Shown in pieces: positions 1 through 6,021 of a stretch of DNA of 10,210 nt (position 1 is the stretch's first letter; every line of letters begins with the position of its first letter). The notes under the pieces are model-generated. The model did not search any database. It was not told where the DNA came from and saw only the letters and a program-made list of their open reading frames with translations. The stretch is taken from NCBI GenBank assembly GCA_013298325.1, contig JAAFHJ010000122.1:1-10210 (forward strand), given 5' to 3'. Position numbers and translations under genes: made by a program. This DNA comes from Myxococcales bacterium. GTDB lineage: Bacteria; Myxococcota_A; Polyangia; Polyangiales; Polyangiaceae.

Positions 1-555
1 AATCTCGGTCCTTTTCCACGGCATCCCTGCCGCAAAGCAGACCTGTAACCAGAGCACCCGGTTTTGAGTGTAATCGGAGGACCCGGGCCTTTTTGTAATC
101 AGAGCGCCCGGTCTGCACCTGATTCCCACAATTGTTTGCGGTCCTTTACGCGTGGTCCCGGGAAGCGCTCCGTGACGCTCGCCCCGCCAAAACGAGAGAG
201 CCGTACGAGCCCAACGGATCGCGCGGCTCTTTCGCGTTTGCGCGTAGCGCTTGTCTCTGCGGGGGACTTTGCGGCGCGGGCGGCGGGGGCTGCGGAAAAG
301 TCGATGGCCGGGGCGAGCTTGCTGCGCGCCCCCGCATCGAGCTTCGCCAGCGGCTTGGCGATTTCGTAGGCGGCGAGGAGCGGGCGGCTTACCGCCTCGC
401 CAAGAAGGAGTCGGTGGCCCCCCACGGGCCCACCAACCCTCCGACGTTCTCCCTAAACGCTCAGAAAATCATGGCGCCTGCGGGCTGTCTAGGGGCTTCA
501 ACAGAAGCATCCGTCCGCGAAGCGGGAGACGGCGCGGAGCTCTGAGCAAAGGCGC
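1..555. other. Gene-poor region downstream of the minus-strand operon
   Basis: No open frame here has a recognisable domain, a good ribosome site and plausible composition together. Frames of about 100 codons exist on both strands, as expected by chance in GC-rich DNA. The longest minus-strand one (425 to 99, GTG start, Lys/Arg/Ala-rich) has a GGAGGG 11 nt upstream but matches no family I know. Apart from the 25-bp repeats at 44-118 and a GC-rich imperfect stem-loop at 372-401 I see nothing definite. It must contain the 3' end of the RCC1-led transcript, but no hairpin followed by a T-run is present. Confidence 0.5.
44..118. repeat. Three tandem copies of an 18-bp motif, 25-bp period
   Basis: Three units begin at 44, 69 and 94, so the period is exactly 25 bp. 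The first 18 bases of each follow TGTAAYCRGAGNRCCCGG (copies at 44-61, 69-86 and 94-111), and the remaining 7 bases of each unit differ. No fourth copy is visible at 19-43 or after 118. Regular subterminal repeats starting TGT resemble the multiple terminal repeats of IS21-like or Tn7-like elements, which are bound by the transposase, but no transposase lies to the right, so this could be a relic. An operator array for a DNA-binding protein is the other reading. The repeat itself is directly visible; its function is inferred. Confidence 0.75.
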
Positions 556-1881
556 TTAGGGGAGCTTCAGCTCGATCGGCTGCGTGTAAAACGGGGGGAC
601 CGTCGCCCCCGTTGCGAGCTGGGCGTGGCTATTGTCGCCCCAACAGAAAATCCGACCACCGGCCGTCTTTGCGCAGGTATGGTTGTATTGAGCGCTGAGT
701 TCGACGACGCTGGAAAGCGGATTTGTTTCGCCGGCAGGCGTCGTCACGAGCGCCGGAATACGCACCGTGCCTTGCCCGCCAAGTCCGGTCTGCCCGAGGT
801 CGTTGTTCCCCCAGCAGGCGACCGAGCCGGCGGCGCCGAAACTCACACAGGTGTGGCTGTTCCCAACAGTAATCGCGCGCACGTCGCTTACGCCGGTGAC
901 CGGAACGAAGGTGCGACTGTACGGGACATCGGGGAACGTCCCGAGGGTGCCGTACTGGTTGTCACCCAGGCAGCGGACCGCCCCGTCTTTCACAATGCAC
1001 GTGAAGGAGACGCCTGCCGCGATCGAGTCGGCGCTCCCCGCCGGCGCGATCTGGATCGGGACGTGGGTGTTCAGCGCTTCATCCTTCACGATGAAGGCTT
1101 CAACGGTCTCCCCCCAACACCAGACGGAGCCGTCTTTGAGCACCGCGCAGGCGTGGCTATCGCCCACAGCAAGAGCTTTGGCCGGCCCGAGATTCTGGAC
1201 CGGCGTCGGCGTCGGATTGAACTCATCGTTGCTCCCATTTCCGAGCTCTCCGTGCGCGTTCCATCCCCAGCAAAGAACCTGGTCGTTGGCGGCAATGGCG
1301 CAATTAAACCCCTTCCCGCTATCGATGACCTTCACGCCAGAAATACCGGCGACCTTTTGGGGGCGTGTCACCGGTCCTGCATGGCTACCGACAGCGCCAA
1401 TCCTGTCGTCCCCCATGCAAGAGACGTCCCCCGGGGCGGTGATAAAGCACGAGTGGGTGAAGTTTCCGGTTCCACTCATAAAGTCGGAAGCGAGTGGATT
1501 GATGGCGAAAGCTCGCGAATCCTGATCCTCATCACGCTGGAGCTGGCCGTTCCCGAGCTGGCCGTAGTAATTCCACCCGACGCAGCCGATACGGCGCGCA
1601 TCGGCGATACAGGTGTGAAGGGAACCGACGAACATGCGCGGATAGGGCGCGATCGTCGGGCCGGCATCGATGGCCGCGGAATCGCTCGAACCATCCCCAA
1701 CTCCGCCGTCCGACGCGTCGGGCGCCTCTCCGTCGGCAGCCGCGTCTGCGGCAGCATCGGACTCCGTACACGCCCCTGCGTCCAACTGGGTACAAATGCA
1801 CGTTGTCGGCGAAGAGCACGCAACGAACGCCACCGTCGCGGCGACGGACGACGCGAGAAGAAACAGCACAGGAGCTTTCAT
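556..1881 (-). CDS. RCC1-repeat lipoprotein
   Basis: A 441-aa exported protein. Residues 1-22 form a lipoprotein signal peptide (Lys2, hydrophobic core, then F-V-A-C with Cys22), followed by a linker rich in Asp, Ala and Ser to about residue 75. The rest is about seven RCC1-type beta-propeller blades, each with an H-[TSA]-C ... C-W/M/L-G signature such as HTCIADARRIGCVGWN, HACAVLKDGSVWCWG and HTCAKTAGGRIFCWGDN. The paired Cys in each blade suggest one disulfide per blade, fitting an extracytoplasmic location. I chose ATG 1881 because AGGTGG lies 5 nt upstream; the in-frame GTG at 1890 falls inside that ribosome site. It is the last gene of the minus-strand run, 66 nt after the Cys-rich gene. 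RCC1 propellers usually bind proteins; no partner can be named. Such lipoproteins are common in myxobacteria. Confidence 0.93.
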   Translation of the reverse strand: MKAPVLFLLASSVAATVAFVACSSPTTCICTQLDAGACTESDAAADAAADGEAPDASDGGVGDGSSDSAAIDAGPTIAPYPRMFVGSLHTCIADARRIGCVGWNYYGQLGNGQLQRDEDQDSRAFAINPLASDFMSGTGNFTHSCFITAPGDVSCMGDDRIGAVGSHAGPVTRPQKVAGISGVKVIDSGKGFNCAIAANDQVLCWGWNAHGELGNGSNDEFNPTPTPVQNLGPAKALAVGDSHACAVLKDGSVWCWGETVEAFIVKDEALNTHVPIQIAPAGSADSIAAGVSFTCIVKDGAVRCLGDNQYGTLGTFPDVPYSRTFVPVTGVSDVRAITVGNSHTCVSFGAAGSVACWGNNDLGQTGLGGQGTVRIPALVTTPAGETNPLSSVVELSAQYNHTCAKTAGGRIFCWGDNSHAQLATGATVPPFYTQPIELKLP

Positions 1882-1947
1882 CCATTCCACCTATCTTGAG
1901 ACACGTTGCGCAAGAGTTCCGATGCAATCGTGGCCTTCTCAGGCCTT

Positions 1948-2898
1948 TTAGAAGCGAAATCGCGCGGAAATAGACCCACTTTTTCCATCGGTCACGCCGG
2001 AGACATCGACCTTCTCTCGCCACGGCGCAAAGGCCAGAACGCCCGCGCCGACGAGAGACAACGCGGCACCGCTTACAAACACGATGGTCGATACATTCGC
2101 CGTCGACTGTGCCGATTTAAATGCATCGGTATCCGCGCTCGTATTGCAGACGTTTCCCGTGCATCCCGCAGGCTTCTTGCTTGCGGCAATGCCCCCAAAG
2201 ATCCCGCCGGTCACCAGCGCCACGCCGCCAAGTCCAAGGAGAACGCCACCGACGGCCGGATAGGCGGTCGGGCGAGACGGGGCCGGTTCGGTGGCAACCA
2301 CCCCCTTTGTGGGCGCCGCCGGGGCCGCGGCGGGGTCGGGGACCTTGCAAACCCGCTCGGCGCTGCAGGCGAGGCCGCCGCTGCAGTCGGCATCGTTTCG
2401 GCACTTGCCACGGAGAAAGACGACTTCGACGCGGTTGGCCGACTGGGGCACCACGACCGTCTCGAGGTCCTTCGGCATCTCGCCAGCGAGGCGGACGGTG
2501 ATCTTTCGTGACCCTTCGAGTGCATCAAACGCCGTATTCGCTTTCGCAGGGCGCCCATCAAAGACTACCTCTGCGTCATTGATCGGGCTGCCGGAGGCAT
2601 CGTTCACAAGGACGACGACGCGTCCGATATGGCTCGCGGCCGCCGTACGCTGCTCGCCGCAACGTTCGAGGAGACCGCTCGCACTTTCGCCACAGGACGT
2701 GCACTGCCTCGCGCACGAAATGCAGGTCTCTGCAGCGGCGTAGGACGCGAGCCAATCGCTCGCCGCGCCGCTCTTCATCGACGAGGAGAGCTGCTCAACG
2801 CAGGTCGCTGCAGAATTTTGGGCGCCGGCCGGAGAAGCCAAAACAAGTACCGTTGCGATTCCGGCGGCAATTTGGGCAATCTTTTTCATTCGGATCAT
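1948..2898 (-). CDS. Exported Cys-rich protein with PEGA-like domain and two C-terminal TM segments
   Basis: A 316-aa protein that I recognise as a myxobacterial architecture rather than as a named family. Residues 1-26 are a signal peptide ending A-G-A before Gln27. Residues 33-80 hold six Cys (C33, C59, C62, C66, C69, C80). Residues 92-163 look like a PEGA or carboxypeptidase-regulatory-like beta domain. Residues 166-184 carry the C-x5-C-x5-C-x5-C cluster (CRNDADC onward) often seen in myxobacterial surface proteins. An Ala/Pro linker leads to hydrophobic segments at about 216-239 and 269-291, separated by a loop with Cys246 and Cys251. The C-terminus is RFRF. It starts 3 nt after the kinase stop with only a weak ribosome site, so translation is probably coupled; ATG 2889 (MKKIAQ) is an equally possible start. 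Being next to the kinase suggests an envelope partner or sensor, but that is inference. Confidence 0.88.
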   Translation of the reverse strand: MIRMKKIAQIAAGIATVLVLASPAGAQNSAATCVEQLSSSMKSGAASDWLASYAAAETCISCARQCTSCGESASGLLERCGEQRTAAASHIGRVVVLVNDASGSPINDAEVVFDGRPAKANTAFDALEGSRKITVRLAGEMPKDLETVVVPQSANRVEVVFLRGKCRNDADCSGGLACSAERVCKVPDPAAAPAAPTKGVVATEPAPSRPTAYPAVGGVLLGLGGVALVTGGIFGGIAASKKPAGCTGNVCNTSADTDAFKSAQSTANVSTIVFVSGAALSLVGAGVLAFAPWREKVDVSGVTDGKSGSISARFRF

Positions 2899-2901
2899 CG
2901 C

Positions 2902-4323
2902 TCATTTGTTCGTGCAGATTTCGATGCGACCGCCGCCGTAGTCGCGGAGCCCCTTCACGCACGGAGGCTTCCCCGCCGAGACCGGTTGGGGCTTTGGTGT
3001 CGGTGGCGGCCGTTCACGGCGCGTCGACGGCGTCGGGACCGGCACGGGGAAGCTCCCAGGAGGGGTGGGAACCGGGATCGGGACGAAACCGGCATCGATC
3101 GGAGCGAGGCTCGAAGCCGCGTCGACCGGAGCGGGATCAGGACCGGCGTCGGTCGATGCTTGGCCGGGAGGTAGCGACGGCGAGCGAAGGGCAAAGCCGG
3201 CGACGACCGCCGCGACGACCGCGCCCGCGGCGGCGGCGAACTTCCAGAGCGGCGTGCGATCGCTGTGATGGGGGACGCCGGCGACCGGCCCGACCGTCTC
3301 GCTCGGCGGGACGGCCCGCAGCAGCGGTAGCTCGGCCGGCTCCGGTCGCCAGGTCGCCTCCCGAAGCGGCGGCGACGAAACGGCGGGGGCCGGCGATACG
3401 AAACGTTGAGGGGCCGCGGGGAGCCCGTAGGCGGTCGCCGCGAGCGCATAGTGATTCGCATCGGCCTCGGCAAAGGGCGCGAGCGCCGCGGCAAACTCCC
3501 CCATGCTCGCGAAGCGATCGGCCTGCTTCTTTAAGAGTGCCCGCGCAAGCACGTCGGCGAGACCGCTCGGATAGCCGCGGACGACGGCGTCGGCGCGCGG
3601 TGCCTCTTGGTTCACCATCTGGTAAAAGAGTTCTTGCACCGACTCGCCGTCAAAGAGCATTCGGCCGGTCGTCAACTGAAAGAGTGTGGCTGCGAGGGCG
3701 TAAATATCTGAGCGTGCATCGGCCAATTTTACGTTGCTGAGCTGCTCCGGCGGCATGTAGTGGGGGGAGCCGATCGATCCTGCAGTCAGGGTTCGGTTGG
3801 TGCCGGATGCGATCCCGAAGTCGAGGATGCGCACAAGCCCCCGCCCCGCGCCTGGCTTGGCAGGATCGACGACGTCACACCAGAAGAGGTTTGCCGGCTT
3901 AATATCGCGGTGGGTGACCCCTTTCGCGTGGGCGGCGGCAAGCCCTTCCGAGACCTGAAGCGCGTAACGAACCGCCTCGGCGATCGGGAGGACGCCTCGC
4001 GCTTTGAGAACTTCCTCGAGGTCACGCCCTTCGTGGAAGTTCATGACGAGATAGGGGACACGGTCCTCGATCCCGAAGTCGATCACTTTGACGATGTAGG
4101 GGCTCTCGACGGTATGGGCGGTCTTCGCCTCATGTTGGAAGCGGGCGGCGAACTCGGCCTCATTGCCCCCCTTGATTGTCATGAATTTGATCGCGTACTC
4201 GGAGCCGAGCGCGATATGGCGCGCCTTCCAAACTTCGCCCATACCTCCGCGACCGAGAAGTTTGAGGAACTCGTATTTCCCGAGGAATACAAATCCAGGG
4301 GCAAGGCGGCTTAGGAGGTCCAT
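2902..4323 (-). CDS. Transmembrane Hanks-type serine/threonine protein kinase
   Basis: A 473-aa kinase of the bacterial Pkn/STPK type that transfers phosphate from ATP to Ser/Thr. The kinase domain spans about residues 17-285: glycine loop GRGGMGEV (24-31), catalytic Lys46 in AIK, helix-C Glu65, catalytic loop HRDIKPAN (138-145, Asp140 and Asn145), metal-binding DFG (168-170), MPPE in place of APE (190-193) and D206 in the helix F region. All catalytic residues are present and the HRD arginine indicates activation-loop control. A juxtamembrane linker (about 286-358) precedes one TM helix at about 360-379, then a roughly 94-residue Pro/Asp/Ala-rich extracytoplasmic tail ending with Cys453 and Cys470 (approximate) in a Gly-rich patch. 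There are no PASTA repeats. ATG 4323 lies 3 nt after the preceding stop, with AGGCGAG as a likely ribosome site. It is probably co-transcribed with the flanking envelope protein genes. Confidence 0.96.
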   Translation of the reverse strand: MDLLSRLAPGFVFLGKYEFLKLLGRGGMGEVWKARHIALGSEYAIKFMTIKGGNEAEFAARFQHEAKTAHTVESPYIVKVIDFGIEDRVPYLVMNFHEGRDLEEVLKARGVLPIAEAVRYALQVSEGLAAAHAKGVTHRDIKPANLFWCDVVDPAKPGAGRGLVRILDFGIASGTNRTLTAGSIGSPHYMPPEQLSNVKLADARSDIYALAATLFQLTTGRMLFDGESVQELFYQMVNQEAPRADAVVRGYPSGLADVLARALLKKQADRFASMGEFAAALAPFAEADANHYALAATAYGLPAAPQRFVSPAPAVSSPPLREATWRPEPAELPLLRAVPPSETVGPVAGVPHHSDRTPLWKFAAAAGAVVAAVVAGFALRSPSLPPGQASTDAGPDPAPVDAASSLAPIDAGFVPIPVPTPPGSFPVPVPTPSTRRERPPPTPKPQPVSAGKPPCVKGLRDYGGGRIEICTNK

Positions 4324-4326
4324 CGA

Positions 4327-4818
4327 CTAGCTCGCCTGGCGAACGCACCGAAGAAAGACGGTCGTCGGCCCTGCGTCGATACTGAAGCGCTCCGTCACGC
4401 CCGTTTCAAAGTCGAAGAGAAACGCGGTTCGTGCGCTCGAATACCGCGGACCGCGCGACTGGGTCAGTGCGGGAAGACGCGGCGTCGCAGGGAAGGCAGC
4501 CGTATCCATATGAAGGCCCGTGACTACCGAAGTATCCTCCAGAGAAAGGACCTCAAGGAGCGTCGGTACGCGCCACTTGTCGACCGATGTCACGCCAAGG
4601 TTCAGCGCCGCGCAGCGCGCCGGTCCGTCGGCGAACATTTGGCTCGCAGGGCCAGTCATTTCAATGCCGCGCTGCCACTCGAGGTGGGTCTGCGTGTCGT
4701 AGACGACGGCGCCATTGGCACGAAGCTCGTAGCGACAGGGGGGCGCTTTCGCGGGGGCCGCGGACGCGGTAAGCGCGAGCGCGAGGACGACGCCAGCGGA
4801 ATAGAAGCGATGTTTCAC
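4327..4818 (-). CDS. Secreted DUF1566 (Lcl C-terminal-like) protein
   Basis: A 163-aa exported protein. Residues 1-25 form a signal peptide ending A-K-A with no lipobox Cys, so it is probably released to the periplasm or outside. The rest is a short DUF1566 domain: THLEWQRG (44-51) matches the usual TGL-x-W start, DKWRVPT (80-86) matches the GWRLPT core, and the tail ends LRCVR. Lcl-type DUF1566 domains are linked to surface and collagen binding in some bacteria, but most members have no known function. I chose GTG 4818 because it makes a GTGA overlap with the preceding stop (4817-4815) and has AGGTG about 6 nt upstream; GTG 4827 would add three residues and lacks that spacing. The next gene, the kinase, starts 3 nt after its stop. 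It is likely a diverged relative of the DUF1566 lipoprotein just upstream. Confidence 0.87.
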   Translation of the reverse strand: MKHRFYSAGVVLALALTASAAPAKAPPCRYELRANGAVVYDTQTHLEWQRGIEMTGPASQMFADGPARCAALNLGVTSVDKWRVPTLLEVLSLEDTSVVTGLHMDTAAFPATPRLPALTQSRGPRYSSARTAFLFDFETGVTERFSIDAGPTTVFLRCVRQAS

Positions 4819-5528
4819 TTGACGCACCTCACGCGCGCATGGGCGGTGGAATCGATTGGATCTGGGCGGCTTTCCCCCGGCCCGTGGCTGACGTACCAGA
4901 TCTTGCCGGTCGGAGTTTTTGAAGAACTCCAGTAGCCTTGCGCAACGGAAGTATCGGCCATCTCGCTGATACCCGCCGGCGAGATCCCATTCGTCGGCAC
5001 ATCGTTTGGAGCGACGATGTCCGGTTTGAAGGCGTTGTATTGAACGACGGTAAAAAGTTCGAACTTGGTAGGAAGACGCCAGCCCGTCACGCCACCAATG
5101 GAGAGCGTCCTGCAGGTCTCCTCGGCCTCAGGAAATGTCACCAGTACCGGCGCACCGTTGCCATCAACCGTCTTTAGCTGCCACTTCAATCCGGTGCGTG
5201 TATCTTCGGTCGCCGTCGACGTGGAGCGCCAGCGACCATCGTCTTCGAAGGAGGATGGCGACGAGAGAACGACGGTCGGCATGTCGGGGGCAAAAGGGCC
5301 ACCCGTGTCGGGAAAGTCACAGGTTCGACCGGCGTCTGTTGGCGAAGAGTCGGCGACTCCTCCATCGTCAGTGAGGCCCGTATCGCTTCCAGAATCCTCA
5401 CTCTCATCGGCGTCCGCCCCCCCGGCATCCCGCGTGAGAGGTTCGCCAGAAATGCCGAGGATACTGGAGCATCCAACCGGGGCGATAAGGCCTAATGTGA
5501 GAAGAAGTGTCGATCGATAAAATCGCAT
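4815..5528 (-). CDS. DUF1566 lipoprotein
   Basis: A 237-aa lipoprotein. The N-terminus is a signal peptide with Cys20 in P-V-G-C followed by SSILGI, a post-lipobox pattern often seen in myxobacterial lipoproteins. Residues 34-70 are an Asp/Ser/Gly-rich linker. From about residue 109 to the end is a DUF1566 domain: DTRTGLKWQ (109-117), a C-x9-GWRLPTKFEL stretch (about 139-158), a YWSSS segment and the terminal VRCVK. I chose ATG 5528 because the signal peptide starts exactly there; a GTG at 5609 keeps the frame open but adds 27 residues that would mask it. The ribosome site is weak (CGGAAC about 6 nt upstream). It overlaps the next gene by 4 nt and is the first confident gene of the minus-strand run. 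Function is unknown; surface exposure is inferred. Confidence 0.9.
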   Translation of the reverse strand: MRFYRSTLLLTLGLIAPVGCSSILGISGEPLTRDAGGADADESEDSGSDTGLTDDGGVADSSPTDAGRTCDFPDTGGPFAPDMPTVVLSSPSSFEDDGRWRSTSTATEDTRTGLKWQLKTVDGNGAPVLVTFPEAEETCRTLSIGGVTGWRLPTKFELFTVVQYNAFKPDIVAPNDVPTNGISPAGISEMADTSVAQGYWSSSKTPTGKIWYVSHGPGESRPDPIDSTAHARVRCVK

Positions 5529-5562
5529 GAGTTCCGATCCGGAGACGCAGGTCTCGTGGTTC

Positions 5563-5739
5563 TCAAGCGATACCAGTGGCGAGGAAGCATCGTCTATTGT
5601 GGAAACCACGTAGACTCGCGCTCGACGGCAGCCAAAAATCGCTCACGTTTGCGGCATAGATCGCGACGGAAGGCGCGCTCACGAGGCCACCTGCGAACGC
5701 CGCTCTGAAGGTCCCAGCGGGGCGATCGTCGTCGCTCAC
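5563..5739 (-). CDS. Possible 58-aa small protein at the head of the minus-strand operon
   Basis: GTG at 5739 is preceded by a perfect AGGAGG (complement of 5744-5749) with 4 nt spacing, the best ribosome site in the window. The frame encodes 58 residues beginning MSDDDRPAG, with a modestly hydrophobic middle (GGLVSAPSVAIYAANV) and a basic end, and stops 34 nt before the DUF1566 lipoprotein start. One copy of the 19-bp repeat (5596-5614) lies within it. I do not recognise the protein. The ribosome site and position favour a real small gene or a leader ORF; the short length and absence of a domain count against it. Confidence 0.35.
   Translation of the reverse strand: MSDDDRPAGTFRAAFAGGLVSAPSVAIYAANVSDFWLPSSASLRGFHNRRCFLATGIA
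5596..5614. repeat. 19-bp direct repeat, copy 1 (putative operator)
   Basis: Identical to 5821-5839. It reads ATTGTGGAAACCACGTAGA and contains the inverted repeat GTGG-AAA-CCAC. It sits 68 nt upstream of the DUF1566 lipoprotein start, a suitable place for an operator or part of a promoter. Its role is inferred. Confidence 0.6.
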
Positions 5740-5820
5740 GACGCCTCCTCTCGAAAATTCGCTGGCGCTCGCCACGCCATGGGAGGGGGCCGAAGGCACC
5801 AGGTTTCCGCGCCGGTCACC

Positions 5821-5839
5821 ATTGTGGAAACCACGTAGA
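5821..5839. repeat. 19-bp direct repeat, copy 2 (putative operator)
   Basis: An exact copy of 5596-5614, 225 bp away in the same orientation. The flanking bases differ, so the identity is confined to the 19-bp block, as expected of a binding site rather than of a larger duplication. Confidence 0.6.
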
Positions 5840-5883
5840 TCGCCCACGAATCGCCCATCGGCGCCTCCGCCCCCACGCCACCG

Positions 5884-5900
5884 ACTGTGGAAATCCCTTA
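5884..5900. repeat. Degenerate third copy of the 19-bp repeat
   Basis: Reads ACTGTGGAAATCCCTTA and matches the first 17 bases of the exact copies at 13 positions, keeping TGTGGAAA intact. It lies 63 bp from copy 2 in the same orientation. The inverted CCAC half is lost. It may be a weak site or chance. Confidence 0.3.
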
Positions 5901-5942
5901 CCGGCGACAAACGGCTCGCCCCCTAAAGGGCGTCTTTTCCGC

Positions 5943-5970
5943 GACGCGGCGCATCTGACGCGGCGCACGG
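5943..5970. repeat. Two 14-bp tandem repeats
   Basis: GACGCGGCGCA occurs at 5943-5953 and again at 5957-5967, a 14-bp period, and CGGCGCA recurs at 5968-5974. The repeats lie 50-80 bp upstream of the LuxR-type gene. They may be a simple slippage product in GC-rich DNA or a binding site. Confidence 0.4.
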
Positions 5971-6021
5971 CGCATTTCGGTAGCTGACTTGTGGGGCACG
6001 CCTTAGCGTCGATGCGTTGAA

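Larger units (their letters stand above)
5529..6021. promoter_or_regulatory. Divergent intergenic region between the kinase operon and the LuxR-type regulator
   Basis: This 493-bp stretch separates the minus-strand operon from the plus-strand regulator, so promoters for both should lie here. I see no clean -35/-10 pair. It contains the twin 19-bp repeats and a third degenerate copy, the possible 58-aa ORF, a GAGAC-GCAG-GTCTC inverted repeat (5542-5555) just upstream of the lipoprotein start, a short GCCC/GGGC hairpin followed by GTCTTTT (5918-5938), and 14-bp tandem repeats (5943-5970). Confidence 0.5.

Noticed and set aside
372..401. GC-rich stem-loop (GGCGAGG/CCTCGCC) as terminator of the minus-strand operon
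   Set aside because: It is about 155 nt past the last stop, has a bulge and no T-run; chance pairing is likely at this GC content.
99..425. Minus-strand frame of 108 codons starting GTG 425
   Set aside because: GGAGGG lies upstream but at 11 nt, the product matches nothing I know, and its end runs through the 25-bp repeats; not enough to call a gene.
625..1899. 424-codon plus-strand frame opposite the RCC1 gene
   Set aside because: It is the antisense shadow of a gene with clear repeats and signal peptide; it has no domain and its composition is Arg/Pro/Gly-rich, as usual for GC-rich antisense frames.
5990..6006. Second sigma-54-like promoter before the LuxR-type gene (GGGGCACGCCTTAGC)
   Set aside because: A GG-N10-GC pair can be found, but then the -24 box reads GGGCAC out of register with GGCACG and the -12 box is TAGC; it also ends only about 15 nt from ATG 6022.
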